In this document: positions 29,995 through 39,622 of the stretch, one piece after another
Numbering within the stretch: the first letter of the stretch is position 1
Layout of the letters: every line of letters begins with the position of its first letter
Assembly (NCBI RefSeq): GCF_001618425.1
Contig: NZ_BDCU01000008.1
Span: 62,001 to 126,000, forward strand
Direction: 5' to 3'
Length of the DNA: 64,000 bases
DNA from: Nocardia fusca NBRC 14340
GTDB lineage: Bacteria; Actinomycetota; Actinomycetes; Mycobacteriales; Mycobacteriaceae
The notes under the pieces: generated by a model
Seen by the model: only the letters and a program-made list of their open reading frames with translations
What the model was told of the DNA's origin: nothing
Database searches by the model: none
Translations under genes and position numbers: made by a program

Positions 29995-31110
29995 ATGACC
30001 GAGGAGAATCCGCCGGAGCGCGAGCGCGCGGAGCAGACGAAGTGGTGGGAAACACCCGGCGGTGGGGCGGGCGAGCCCGGGCCGGGCAGCACCCCGGGCG
30101 CGGATCCGACGATGGTGAACCCGAACGCCGCCCCGCAGTTCCCCGGCGATCAGAACCCGCACGCGGCGGCGCCGCCGTACTCGAGCGATCAGCAGCAGTA
30201 TCCGAGCGGGCAGCAGCAGTACTCGAGCGGTCAGCAGCAGTACTCGAGTGGACAGCAGCAGTACTCGAGTGGACAGCAGCAGTACTCGAGTGGACAGCAA
30301 CATCAGTACCCCGGCGAGCAGCAGCCTCCGAGCAGTCAGCAGCAGTTCCCGAGCGGGCAACCGCAGTATGCGAGCGGGCAGCAGTACACCGGCGGGCAGC
30401 CGCAGTATCCGGCCCCCGGCCCCGCGTGGCAGTCCGGGCCGTCCGGTTTCGGAAGCCCCACCGGATACGGAGCCGCCGCGGCCGCTCGGTCGCGGTCGAA
30501 GAACAAGACGGCCCTGATCGTGGTCGGAGTGGTGCTGTTCGTGATCCTGTTGATCTGCGGGATCGGGGGAATCGCGCTGGTGAACTCCGACTCGGGGTCC
30601 GAGGGGGCGGACGGCGACTACGGCATGGAGAACGTCACCAACGCCTGTGACCTCGTCGACGCCTCCGTCCTGGACCAGTGGGCGGCCAACCGCGACGAGA
30701 CCACCCATCAGGAGGACGCTCCGGCCAGTTATGGGGGCGGATCGCTGAACTGCCGGGTCAGCAATGAGGGCACCGACTCCAACAGTGCCCGCCTCGGCCT
30801 CGACGTCACCTTCGACAGCGAATACGGCTCGTACGGCTACGACGACTGGAAGAAATCCGATACCGCCACCACCGGCACGGATTACTCCTCCGGCGCGGTG
30901 ACCGGACTGGGCGAGGACGCCTACTACTCGTCCCAGATCAACGACTACTCGTCGTTCCAGACCCTGGACTACACGGTCGCGGCCAAGGACAGCAATGTCT
31001 CGGTCAAGGTGAACATGTACATCACCTACGACGGTGTGGTGGATCGGTCGACGGTGGACCGGATATGCCGGGACCAAGTCCGCAAAGTGCTCGACGAACT
31101 GCGCAAATGA
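29995..31110 (+). CDS. Pro/Gln-rich single-pass membrane protein at the lucA (Rv3723) position
   Basis: 371 residues. The cytosolic N-terminal half is Gln/Pro/Ser/Tyr-rich and carries five tandem QQQY(S/P)SG heptads (about 66-100). A transmembrane helix (TALIVVGVVLFVILLICGIGGIALV, about 170-195, quoted in part) is followed by an exported domain of about 170 residues with three Cys (NACDLV, LNCRVS, RICRDQ), resembling DUF3558-type lipoprotein domains. In M. tuberculosis the gene between ffs and tRNA-Ser is lucA, coordinator of fatty acid and cholesterol uptake; positional equivalence is clear, homology is unproven. ATG at 29986 is an alternative start. Confidence 0.75.
   Translation: MTEENPPERERAEQTKWWETPGGGAGEPGPGSTPGADPTMVNPNAAPQFPGDQNPHAAAPPYSSDQQQYPSGQQQYSSGQQQYSSGQQQYSSGQQQYSSGQQHQYPGEQQPPSSQQQFPSGQPQYASGQQYTGGQPQYPAPGPAWQSGPSGFGSPTGYGAAAAARSRSKNKTALIVVGVVLFVILLICGIGGIALVNSDSGSEGADGDYGMENVTNACDLVDASVLDQWAANRDETTHQEDAPASYGGGSLNCRVSNEGTDSNSARLGLDVTFDSEYGSYGYDDWKKSDTATTGTDYSSGAVTGLGEDAYYSSQINDYSSFQTLDYTVAAKDSNVSVKVNMYITYDGVVDRSTVDRICRDQVRKVLDELRK
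30190..30294 (+). repeat. 21-bp tandem repeat, five units
   Basis: Five units of 21 bp (CAGCAGCAGTACTCGAGTGGA consensus less one base to quote: CAGCAGCAGTACTCGAGTGG) encode the QQQYSSG heptads. Units 3-5 are identical in DNA, so the array expanded recently and may vary in copy number between strains. Confidence 0.9.
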
Positions 31111-31115
31111 AAACA

Positions 31116-31149
31116 AATCCGCCGGTAGCAGGACTGCTACCGGCGGATT
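31116..31149 (+). terminator. Terminator after the lucA-position gene
   Basis: A perfect 15-bp stem (AATCCGCCGGTAGCA / TGCTACCGGCGGATT) with a GGAC loop begins 5 bp after the stop codon and sits just before the 3' end of tRNA-Ser(GGA) on the other strand. Confidence 0.8.
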
Positions 31150-31152
31150 CGG

Positions 31153-31241
31153 TGGCGGAGGATGCGGGATTCGAACCCGCGAGGGCTGTTAACCCAACCC
31201 GCGTTCCAGGCGAGCGCCATAGGCCACTAGGCGAATCCTCC
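31153..31241 (-). tRNA. tRNA-Ser (anticodon GGA)
   Basis: 89 nt with the long variable arm of class II tRNAs. The acceptor stem is GGAGGAT/ATCCTCC, the anticodon loop CTGGAAC gives GGA at 31205-31207, the T arm has GGTTCGAATCC and the 3' CCA is encoded. It reads UCC/UCU Ser codons. Confidence 0.95.
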
Positions 31242-31422
31242 GCCGAGCAGCATACCTGGCACCCCGGCGCATCGTGAAAACGCCCGCTCATACCCGGTCC
31301 GGACCCCGGCACACCGACCGGTCTCATAGCACGAATCCCGTTATCCAGCAAGATATCCAGCAGTTTGCCGCGCTGATCACCTAATTGTGACGGCCGTCGC
31401 GCCTGCTCGCGCCGACGGTGCC

Positions 31423-32124
31423 ATGATGGGCGCCGTGGATCCCCAGGTGATCGAAGTCGTTCAGAGTTCCCCGGCTTGGTGGCAGTCGTGGCTGCCACTG
31501 CTCGGTTCGCTGGTCCTCGGCGGCGTGGCGGTGATCGCGGTACTGGTCAACAACCGGACGAACCGGGATGCGATCGCCGCCGCCGACGAGCGTGCTCAGC
31601 GCACCCTGGCCGCGGCCGCCCAGCAACAGAACGACAGCGCCAAACGCCAGGTCGACACGACCCGGCTGCAACTCGACGCCGCCCATCACCAGGTCGAGTC
31701 CGCGCACGCGGTGGCGCTCGGGCAGGCGGGTGAGAACTGGCGCCGCGGCACCGTGGTCGCCGCGATCGCCGATACGCTGAGCATGTCCGGCCGGCTCTGC
31801 CAGGCGCTGCGGCGGGACGAGGAGTGGACCGATGAGCTCATCGGCGATCTGATCCACGATCTGGAGGACGGCTCGGAGCGAGCGAATGTGTTGCGCCTGG
31901 TCGGCTCGGATCAGCACTACAAACAGTGGCGCCGGCTGGCCGATACCCTCTCCGACGCGCTGCTGGCCGCGCTCACGCTACAGCGCAAGAAACTGCAGGA
32001 TGCCCCGGCCGAGGAGATCCGCGCCGCACGCGACCACAAGAACCAGTTGCTCGGCGAGGTCCGGGTGGCCGAACGCGAACTCATCGGCGCCACCCGCGAG
32101 GAGCTGGACATCGAACCGAACTGA
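31423..32124 (+). CDS. Single-pass membrane protein with coiled coil, unknown
   Basis: 233 residues. A transmembrane helix near 20-42 (WLPLLGSLVLGGVAVIAVLV) is followed by a long charged helical region (RDAIAAADERAQRTLAAAAQQQ and on) likely to form coiled coil, and a helical C-terminus. The soluble part is probably cytoplasmic. I do not recognise the family. Starts at 31387 (GTG), 31423 or 31426 (ATG) and 31435 (GTG) are all in frame, and none has a strong ribosome binding site; 31423 is a compromise. It is convergent with the acyltransferase gene. Confidence 0.65.
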   Translation: MMGAVDPQVIEVVQSSPAWWQSWLPLLGSLVLGGVAVIAVLVNNRTNRDAIAAADERAQRTLAAAAQQQNDSAKRQVDTTRLQLDAAHHQVESAHAVALGQAGENWRRGTVVAAIADTLSMSGRLCQALRRDEEWTDELIGDLIHDLEDGSERANVLRLVGSDQHYKQWRRLADTLSDALLAALTLQRKKLQDAPAEEIRAARDHKNQLLGEVRVAERELIGATREELDIEPN

Positions 32125-32149
32125 GCGATCGGCGCGCGGTCGCCCCCGC

Positions 32150-33493
32150 TCAACCGGCGCCACGCACATCCCACAATGCCGCACGCAGGTGTTCGGCATA
32201 GTCGTCGAGGTCCGGGACGACCGCCGGGTCGGCGTGCAGGGAGAGGGTGACGGTGTCCCCCATCCCGTGGATACCGTGCGTGAGATGCATCACGGTACCG
32301 AGCGCGGGAAAGCCGCCGGTGAACCGGACCGGGGCCGCACCGAAACGGAGATCGGCCGGGCCGCGGTCGACGCTGGAGACGACGGTGTGACCGGTGATCC
32401 GCTCCGGCACGAGATCGATCGGGTAATTACGTACGTCGCGCCGCAGTAGCAGCGGCGGGAGAACCGCGGTCACCGCGTCCTGCGCACCGAGCAGCGGATG
32501 GACGGCCCGTTCCCGCCGGGCGGCCAGATCCGCGGCGATCGCCGCGGCACGCCGCGCCGGGTCGTCCTCGCCGATCGCCAGATCGACGCCGAGGCTGCGG
32601 TAGTTGTTGCGGACCCCGGGCCGGGGCGGTATCGCCATCGGCACCTGAGCGCCCAGGGCAGCAGCGTCCGCACCGCGCTCGCGCAGATACCGCTGGAGCG
32701 CGAACGAGATGGCCGTCAGGCCCGCCACTGTGACGCTGCGGCCGGGCATCCGGAAGTCCTCCGCCCGCCAGACCAGCATCCGCACCGAATGACCGGTGAC
32801 CTCGCCCGGCACATTGAGGGCGCCCGGTGGGTATCCCGGCGCGGCCGGGGGCACCCGCCCGGCCGCGGTGAGTTCCGCGAGTTCGGTCCGGGCCCGGCCG
32901 GCGGCGAGTCCGCGCCGGAAGGTCCGCGCGATACCCGGTGGCAGGGCCAGCGCCCCGCGACCCGCGCGCACCGCCATCCGGGCACGCGACAGCGGGCGCG
33001 TGCCCGGCGTCGTTGCGGTGCCGGGGTCGGCGGCGAACAGGGCCCGGGCAATTCGGGACGCGCCACGGCCGTCGACCAGTGCGTGCGATATCTGCAGCAC
33101 CACCACGGTCACCTCCGGATCGGGCGCCGGACTCTCCCGGATACCGCGGAAGATGTGCAGCCGCCATGGATGCCGGGCGGCATCGACTCCGGTGCCCAGC
33201 AGCCGTCCCAGAACCGCGAGCAGGTCGGGCCAGTGCGGCCGGTCGAGCCGGTGCGTCACGTACTGGTCCGGTTCGGGGTCGGCGGGAACCCATACCGGGT
33301 AGGACAGTCCGGTGGGGTCCGGGCACAACCTGACCCGCAGCTCGGGTATCGCGGCGCACCGCTGGACCACCGCATCGCGCAGTCGGCTGTTCTCCCAGGT
33401 GGATTCGGCGAAACAGTAGAGGAGGAACTGGTCGTTGCGAGTGCGCCGGGAAAGCCAGTACATGGTCGCGTCCGGGGGTGCCAGCGGTATCAC
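32150..33493 (-). CDS. WS/DGAT-like acyltransferase
   Basis: 447 residues, the normal length for wax ester synthase/diacylglycerol acyltransferases, which store fatty acids as triacylglycerol or wax esters at the membrane. The N-terminus (PLAPPDATMYWLS) and the region around residue 140 (VVVLQISHALVDGRGAS) fit the family; the catalytic HHxxxDG appears as SHALVDG, keeping the second His and the DG but losing the first His. The C-terminal half has the family's NYRSLGVDLAIGEDD and VSSVDRGP segments. Condensation-like acyltransferases are an alternative. It starts with GTG. Confidence 0.72.
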   Translation of the reverse strand: MIPLAPPDATMYWLSRRTRNDQFLLYCFAESTWENSRLRDAVVQRCAAIPELRVRLCPDPTGLSYPVWVPADPEPDQYVTHRLDRPHWPDLLAVLGRLLGTGVDAARHPWRLHIFRGIRESPAPDPEVTVVVLQISHALVDGRGASRIARALFAADPGTATTPGTRPLSRARMAVRAGRGALALPPGIARTFRRGLAAGRARTELAELTAAGRVPPAAPGYPPGALNVPGEVTGHSVRMLVWRAEDFRMPGRSVTVAGLTAISFALQRYLRERGADAAALGAQVPMAIPPRPGVRNNYRSLGVDLAIGEDDPARRAAAIAADLAARRERAVHPLLGAQDAVTAVLPPLLLRRDVRNYPIDLVPERITGHTVVSSVDRGPADLRFGAAPVRFTGGFPALGTVMHLTHGIHGMGDTVTLSLHADPAVVPDLDDYAEHLRAALWDVRGAG

Positions 33494-33552
33494 CGGCCGA
33501 CCCTAATGGATGCCGCCGGGCGTGACCCGTCCGTGGTGCGCGCACGCAAAGA

Positions 33553-33575
33553 CCCCGGACCCAACGGGTCCGGGG
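33553..33575 (-). terminator. Terminator of DUF397 gene
   Basis: A perfect 10-bp stem (CCCCGGACCC / GGGTCCGGGG) with a 3-nt loop, followed on the minus strand by TCTTTGCG, lies 27 bp after the DUF397 stop. Confidence 0.75.
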
Positions 33576-33602
33576 CCGCCTTGCCTGATATCGCGAAAAC
33601 CG

Positions 33603-33812
33603 TCAGGCGCCGTGGAAGTCCGCTGCCGATACTCCGGACAGGAATTCGGCCCACTCGCCCGGCGCGAAGGCCAGCACCGGCCCACTGCCGTGATCCTTCG
33701 TATCACGGACCGCCACGTTGCCGTCTACGAGAAATGCCACCTCCACGCAGTTCCCGTCCGGGCCGCTGTATGAACTCTTCCGCCACACAGCACCCGTCAT
33801 ATCCACCTTCAC
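33603..33812 (-). CDS. DUF397 domain protein
   Basis: 69 residues. The domain signature is complete: VWRKSSYSGPDGNCVEVAF, then VAVRDTKDHGSGPVLAF and a final WAEFL. DUF397 proteins in actinobacteria are usually small partners of an upstream XRE-type regulator and are numerous in Streptomyces and Nocardia. Here no such regulator is present upstream. GTG at 33812 has AAGGAG 9 nt before it; ATG at 33800 is an alternative. It is followed by a strong terminator. Confidence 0.82.
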   Translation of the reverse strand: MKVDMTGAVWRKSSYSGPDGNCVEVAFLVDGNVAVRDTKDHGSGPVLAFAPGEWAEFLSGVSAADFHGA

Positions 33813-34250
33813 GGCACTGCACTCCTTCGCTGCGTCGATAATGATATTCGATCCTGCATAGTTCCTGACTAGCTGGTATCCGGTGGATACCACCGAATAC
33901 GCGGATGCACGCGCAGATAGCGAGCAAATATCCGGTTTGCCAGTATTGGACTCACACTTCCGCGAACACATCTGACGCGGTGACCAAAACCCCATGTGAG
34001 GGGGCCCCGCTCCCCGAACACTAGCAGGTTCACACCGGATTTGCCGCCGTCTTTCCAACTGGGCCAATATATTTGGCAACACCGCTAAGATGCCGTATTG
34101 CTGTGTAATTGCAGACTTATAAGGATGACTTTGCTCCAAAAAACCGGGCGGGTGCACTAATAGCCCAGTGATTCTTATGCGATAACCCGATTACCATTTG
34201 TCAATACCCCTACCGCATCGGCGATCGTGCCCCGGCGGGATGATGGCGGC
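33813..34250. other. AT-rich intergenic region upstream of orphan DUF397 gene
   Basis: 438 bp with clearly lower GC than the flanks (stretches such as CCAATATATTTGGCAACA and GCAGACTTATAAGGATGA). I find no intact gene. The frame upstream of DUF397 is open on the minus strand but does not resemble an XRE regulator. It may be a decayed remnant of one, or foreign DNA. Confidence 0.45.
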
Positions 34251-34802
34251 ATGCCCGAACGCGATCGAGACGAACAGGGGCGCGCCACCAACGCCAGGCC
34301 CCGGGACCGACTGGGGCGCCCGCTGCCGCCGGGAAGCCCCGGCGTACCGCGGATACCCGACGACCTGAGCCTCGCGCCCGCCGCAGCCCTCGACTACGCC
34401 CAGCAGCTGCTGGATCAGGGGCTGGCCTTCAACGCGCACGAAGTACTGGAGTCGGTCTGGAAAAACGGCCCAGAGGCCGAACGCATGCTGTGGCAGGGTC
34501 TCGCGCAGTACGCGGTCGGCCTCACCCATATCCAGCGCGGGAACCCGAAAGGCGCACGTACGCTGCTGGAACGCGCTGTCGGGCGGATCCGGGCCTTCGA
34601 TCCGGCCGCCGCCGGGTACCCACCGGGAGAACTCCCCTACGACCTCGACGGACCGGGCCTCATCGCCCACGCCGAGGCCCTGCTGACCGACCTGGCGGCC
34701 GACCCGGGAAACAACGACGTCGCCGCCGGACACCAACGCCCCGCGCCACCGGATATCGATCCGTCCGGGCTGATGCCCCGGCTGCGCCGAGACATGGCAT
34801 GA
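34251..34802 (+). CDS. DUF309 domain-containing protein
   Basis: 183 residues. The family signature FNAHEVLESVWKNG is at about 63-76, followed by helices LWQGLAQYAVGLTHIQRGN and GARTLLERAVGRI. DUF309 proteins are small, all-helical and of unknown function. The ATG at 34251 begins the natural-looking N-terminus; a GTG 24 nt upstream is possible. It overlaps gluQ by 4 bp (ATGA), so the two are translationally coupled. Confidence 0.82.
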   Translation: MPERDRDEQGRATNARPRDRLGRPLPPGSPGVPRIPDDLSLAPAAALDYAQQLLDQGLAFNAHEVLESVWKNGPEAERMLWQGLAQYAVGLTHIQRGNPKGARTLLERAVGRIRAFDPAAAGYPPGELPYDLDGPGLIAHAEALLTDLAADPGNNDVAAGHQRPAPPDIDPSGLMPRLRRDMA

Positions 34803-35746
34803 CCCCGATGCCGTCCACCACGTCCACCACGTCCGCCGCGCCCGCGGGGCGGTACGCGCCCAGCCCGTCGGGGGATCTGCACCTGGGCAACCTGCGCACC
34901 GCCCTCCTGGCCTGGCTCTTCGCCCGCGGCACCGGCCGCCGGTTCGTGCTGCGGGTGGACGATCTGGACCGGGTGCGGCCCGGTGCCGAGGAACGCCAGC
35001 TCGCCGACCTGCGGGCCGTCGGCCTCGATTGGGACGGACCGGTGACCCACCAGTCCGACCGCCTCGACCACTACGCCGCGGCCGTGGACCGGCTCACCTC
35101 CGCCGGACTGACCTACGAATGCTTCTGCACCCGAAAGGAAATCCAGCAGGCCGTCACCGCGCCACACGGACCGCTGGGCGCCTACCCCGGCACCTGCCGT
35201 GACCTCTCCCCTGCCGAACGCGCGCAGCGCCGCGCGGCCGGCCGGCCCGCCGCGTTGCGGCTGCGTTCGGCCCGTACGGAATTCGAGATCATCGATCGCC
35301 TGCACGGCCGGTACCGGGGCCCGGTCGACGATCTGGTGCTGCGCCGCGGCGACGGAATACCCGCCTACAACCTGACAGTCGTGGTCGACGATGCCGAACA
35401 GGGGGTGGATCAGGTGGTACGCGGCGACGATCTGCTTCCGTCCACACCCCGGCAGGCCTACCTCGCCACCCTGCTCGGACTGCCGGTACCCGAGTACGCG
35501 CATGTTCCGCTGGTGCTCAACACCGAGGGCACGCGGCTGGCCAAACGCGACGGTGCGGTCACACTGGCCGATCGGCTCGCGCGCGGGGAAACCGTCGACC
35601 GGGTGGTGGGCAGGCTCGCCGCCTCGCTCGGCCTGGCGGGCCACAGCGCGGCCGAACTGCTCCCCGGATTCGACCCGGCCCGGCTCCCCCGCGACCCCTG
35701 GGTGCTCGACCCCGACAGCTTGGTGGTCGCGGGCCGCTGTCCGTAA
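34799..35746 (+). CDS. gluQ: Glutamyl-Q tRNA(Asp) synthetase (GluQRS)
   Basis: 315 residues, the truncated GluRS-like enzyme that attaches glutamate to queuosine at position 34 of tRNA-Asp. The HIGH-type motif is PSPSGDLHLGNLRTALL near residue 20, the zinc ligands are CFC (about 113-115) and YPGTC near 138, and the KMSKS-like loop is RLAKRDG near 250. There is no anticodon-binding domain, as expected. It follows a DUF309 gene. A queuosine precursor transporter and tgt lie within 4 kb, which supports queuosine modification in this organism. Confidence 0.9.
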   Translation: MTPMPSTTSTTSAAPAGRYAPSPSGDLHLGNLRTALLAWLFARGTGRRFVLRVDDLDRVRPGAEERQLADLRAVGLDWDGPVTHQSDRLDHYAAAVDRLTSAGLTYECFCTRKEIQQAVTAPHGPLGAYPGTCRDLSPAERAQRRAAGRPAALRLRSARTEFEIIDRLHGRYRGPVDDLVLRRGDGIPAYNLTVVVDDAEQGVDQVVRGDDLLPSTPRQAYLATLLGLPVPEYAHVPLVLNTEGTRLAKRDGAVTLADRLARGETVDRVVGRLAASLGLAGHSAAELLPGFDPARLPRDPWVLDPDSLVVAGRCP

Positions 35747-35792
35747 CCTGGCCTGCGACCAGATCTTCGGATTTCGAGTTCAGGCAGGCGAG

Positions 35793-36524
35793 ATGACCAG
35801 TGGCGGGTACGACCCCAGCAACCACCCCCAGGCCGGGCAGCCGTACGGGCAGCCCCCGCAGTACCCGCCGCCCGGGCAGTACGCTCCTCAGCCGGGCCGA
35901 TATGCGCCACAGCCGGACCCGTACGCTCCCCAGCCGCCGCACTACAACCCGCCGGCCGGACAGCCACAGCCCTACGGTCAGCAGCCCCCGGCCGCCCCTC
36001 CGGCCCAGCCCGCTCCCCGCTACCAGCAGACGGTGTTTCCGGAAGCACAGTACGGCGGACAGCAGTACGGGCACCATCAGCCCGCGTTCGGCGTCCCCGG
36101 CAACCTGTGGCCACGATTCGCGGCCCGCCTGATCGACAACCTCATCATCGCGCTCCCGCTGGCCCTGCTGCTGAACTTCGTCCTCATGCCGAACCTGACC
36201 GGTCTCACCGGACCGGCGGTCAGCTACGCGATCATCTTCGCGGTCACGCTGGTGTACTACGTGCTCATGGAGTGGAAGACCGGCGCCACTCTGGGCAAGA
36301 AGATCCTGGGCCTCAAGGTCGTGGCACCGGACGGGGCACCCACCGTCCCGCCGCTGCTCTCGCTGAAACGCAATATCTTCCTGGCGGTGCTGATCGTGCC
36401 CTGTGTCGGCTGGGTGGCCGGAGCCGCGCTCATGCTCTACACGGCCGCCACTCTCGACAAGAACCCGAACCGGCAGGGCTGGAACGACAAACTCGCGGGC
36501 GGTACCCAGGTCATCGCGGCCTGA
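35793..36524 (+). CDS. RDD family membrane protein with Pro/Gln-rich N-terminus
   Basis: 243 residues. The first 100 are Pro/Gln/Tyr-rich with repeats like YAPQPxxYAPQP. The RDD domain (about 108-240) starts NLWPRFAARLIDNLIIALPLA and has three transmembrane helices, the GATLGKKILGLKVV signature and the C-terminal DKNPNRQGWNDKLAGG. The family's job is unclear (ion exchange has been suggested). ATG at 35793 has CAGGCGAG upstream. Convergent with the DUF4190 gene. Confidence 0.85.
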   Translation: MTSGGYDPSNHPQAGQPYGQPPQYPPPGQYAPQPGRYAPQPDPYAPQPPHYNPPAGQPQPYGQQPPAAPPAQPAPRYQQTVFPEAQYGGQQYGHHQPAFGVPGNLWPRFAARLIDNLIIALPLALLLNFVLMPNLTGLTGPAVSYAIIFAVTLVYYVLMEWKTGATLGKKILGLKVVAPDGAPTVPPLLSLKRNIFLAVLIVPCVGWVAGAALMLYTAATLDKNPNRQGWNDKLAGGTQVIAA

Positions 36525-36536
36525 GTACCCGGCGGG

Positions 36537-37061
36537 TCAGGCCCCCGCGGCGCTCGCGACGATCATCACCACGAACCAGATGAGTCCCAGGGCGATCAGG
36601 CCCACCCCGATCCAGATACCGGCGAGCGCCATCCCGCGGCCCTCCTGGCCGCTGTCGCGGATCTGGTTGAGCGAGATGACGCCGAGGATGATCCCGACGA
36701 TCGAGGTGGCGCCGCAGGTCGCGAAACCGGCCAGCGAGGTGACCAGCGACGCGATGGCCAGGCCGTTCGTACCGCGGTTGGCCGGATAACCGTAGGGCTG
36801 GTAGCCCGCCGGATATCCGGCCCCCGGCGCACCGTAGGGCGAGTAGGACGGCGTCCCGGGGTAGGGGGCCGCGGGCGGCGGGGTCGCGTACGACGGTTGT
36901 CCGGGCGGCGGTGTGGAGGCCGCGGCCGGGGTGGAAGGGTACTGCGGTGCCGACGGATAACTGGAAGGTTCGGACGGATGCTGCCCGGCAGCGGGGTCCG
37001 ACGAAACGCCCGACCCCCCGTACTGCTTCCACCACTCGTCGGATTCACCGGGGTTCGTCAT
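36537..37061 (-). CDS. DUF4190 domain membrane protein with Pro/Ser-rich N-terminus
   Basis: 174 residues. The N-terminal 95 residues are Pro/Ser/Tyr/Gly-rich and begin MTNPGESDEWWKQYG. The C-terminal DUF4190 region has two helices (GLAIASLVTSLAGFATCG and MALAGIWIGVGLIALGLIW) with GIILGVISLNQIRDSGQEGRG between them. Function unknown. A TAGGCT box 6 nt before the ATG suggests a leaderless mRNA. It is divergent from the YhhQ-type transporter. Confidence 0.83.
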   Translation of the reverse strand: MTNPGESDEWWKQYGGSGVSSDPAAGQHPSEPSSYPSAPQYPSTPAAASTPPPGQPSYATPPPAAPYPGTPSYSPYGAPGAGYPAGYQPYGYPANRGTNGLAIASLVTSLAGFATCGATSIVGIILGVISLNQIRDSGQEGRGMALAGIWIGVGLIALGLIWFVVMIVASAAGA

Positions 37062-37067
37062 GACTAC

Positions 37068-37073
37068 AGCCTA
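37068..37073 (-). promoter_or_regulatory. -10 box (TAGGCT) for DUF4190 gene
   Basis: TAGGCT on the minus strand, then GTAGTC, then the ATG at 37061. The 6-nt spacing and lack of a ribosome binding site fit leaderless expression. Confidence 0.45.
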
Positions 37074-37098
37074 TTCGAGAGTTTGATTGGATAGTCGG

Positions 37099-37872
37099 GT
37101 GGAAGATTCGAACAAAACCCCCTTACCCGGCAAGTCTGGACACCCCGCGCCCGCGCATGCGGCCCACGCACAGGTGGCGCGGGGGTACTACACACCGATC
37201 GTCGTCCTGTTCACCGCAACACTCATCGTCTCCAATATCTGCGCGACCAAGGGGGTGCAGTTCTTCGCCGACAGTTCGCTGACCCTCGGACCGCTGGAGA
37301 TCCTGCCGATCACCACCGATGCCGCGTTCTTCCTGTTCCCCCTCGCCTACATCGTCGGTGACGTGCTCAGCGAGGTCTACGGATTCCGCGCCACCCGGCA
37401 CGCTGTCTTCTATGGTTTCGCCGCACTGCTGCTGACTGTTATCTGCTTCGCCATCGCGATCCGGCTGCCCGCCGCGGTGTTCTACGAGAATCAGGAGGCC
37501 TTCCGCAGCGTCATCGGCACCACACCGCAATTGGTGGCGGCCGGTCTGGCCGGTTATATGGTCGGTCAGCTGCTCAACTCCGCGACGCTGGTACTGATCA
37601 AAGAACGGACCCGGGAGAAATATCTGTGGGCGCGGCTGATCGGCTCGACGGTGGTCGGCGAACTCGCCGATACGCTGATCTTCTGTTCGATCGCCGCCAC
37701 GGCCATCGGTATCGACAGCTGGGGACAGTTCGTCAACTATGTGATCATCGGGTTCCTGTGGAAAACGCTCTGCGAGGTGCTGGTCCTGCCGGTGACCTAC
37801 CAGGTGATCGCGCTGCTGAAGAAACACGAACCGACCTACGCCCCGAGCGACGCCGCCCCGCTGCGCTCCTGA
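37099..37872 (+). CDS. yhhQ: Queuosine precursor transporter (YhhQ/VUT family)
   Basis: About 257 residues with six transmembrane helices, inner membrane. Family features: TLIVSNICATKGVQFF in the first helix, LPITTDAAFFLFPLAYIVGDVLSEVYGFR in pieces, LIGSTVVGELADTLIF, and WKTLCEVLVLPVTYQVI at the end. These proteins import queuosine precursors (preQ0, preQ1 or the base) for salvage. Neighbours gluQ and tgt use the same pathway. GTG at 37099 is chosen (possible TTGGAT -10 box 6 nt before it); a TTG at 37087 is also in frame. Confidence 0.85.
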   Translation: MEDSNKTPLPGKSGHPAPAHAAHAQVARGYYTPIVVLFTATLIVSNICATKGVQFFADSSLTLGPLEILPITTDAAFFLFPLAYIVGDVLSEVYGFRATRHAVFYGFAALLLTVICFAIAIRLPAAVFYENQEAFRSVIGTTPQLVAAGLAGYMVGQLLNSATLVLIKERTREKYLWARLIGSTVVGELADTLIFCSIAATAIGIDSWGQFVNYVIIGFLWKTLCEVLVLPVTYQVIALLKKHEPTYAPSDAAPLRS

Positions 37873-37881
37873 CCCGGACCT

Positions 37882-37911
37882 GTTGTGCCCGGCCACCGCG
37901 CCGGGCACAAC
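37882..37911 (+). terminator. Terminator after yhhQ
   Basis: Perfect 12-bp stem (GTTGTGCCCGGC / GCCGGGCACAAC) with a 6-nt loop, 9 bp after the yhhQ stop. Confidence 0.8.
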
Positions 37912-37968
37912 ACACTCCGGTCCACACTCGGCAGCCGCCATTCGGCACGCCCGCACCCACCTCTTGTC

Positions 37969-38036
37969 TACTCCCGATGGTCGGCATTCATGGTCGGAGC
38001 CCGCCCCGACTCTGGACCGACGGAGCGAAGGAGCGC
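37969..38036 (+). repeat. Imperfect direct repeat, copy 1
   Basis: About 68 bp, sharing with copy 2 (38136-38204) the pieces TACTC, TGGTCGG-GCCCGCCCC and GGAC-GACGGAGCGA-GGAGCGC. The two copies are 167 bp apart in the 405-bp gap between convergent yhhQ and tgt. The gap has no gene I can support. The GAGCGAAGGAGCGC pieces recall intergenic repeats of related actinobacteria. Confidence 0.7.
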
Positions 38037-38135
38037 GTGCAGTCGGCCGTCCAGAGATCGGCGACCTTTGAGCACTGACAGAGTCGTGAACCTCCCCAGG
38101 CCGGTCCAGGCGCACGACAACATCCACCTTCCGCC

Positions 38136-38204
38136 TACTCCGGAAAGTCTGCGTTCGTGGTCGGGGCCCGCCCCCGATTCTGGACTGACGGAGCGAGGGA
38201 GCGC
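38136..38204 (+). repeat. Imperfect direct repeat, copy 2
   Basis: Second copy of the repeat described at 37969-38036. It is followed at 38231-38254 by a small hairpin (CGGGGTC / GACCCCG) that could terminate tgt from the other strand. Confidence 0.7.
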
Positions 38205-38277
38205 AGCGACTGAGTGGAGGAGGGAAGAATCGGGGTCACAGGGCCCCGACCCCGCGGCGCCGGAGGCGACGCCAAGA

Positions 38278-39576
<1,299 letters not shown>

Positions 39577-39622
39577 TCACGCTCCGCTACCTCCTGCGGG
39601 CCCGACCCGGCTCATGGCGGGG

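Noticed and set aside
30190..30294. Possible CRISPR-like array
   Set aside because: The 21-bp units are contiguous, without spacers, and encode in-frame heptapeptides.
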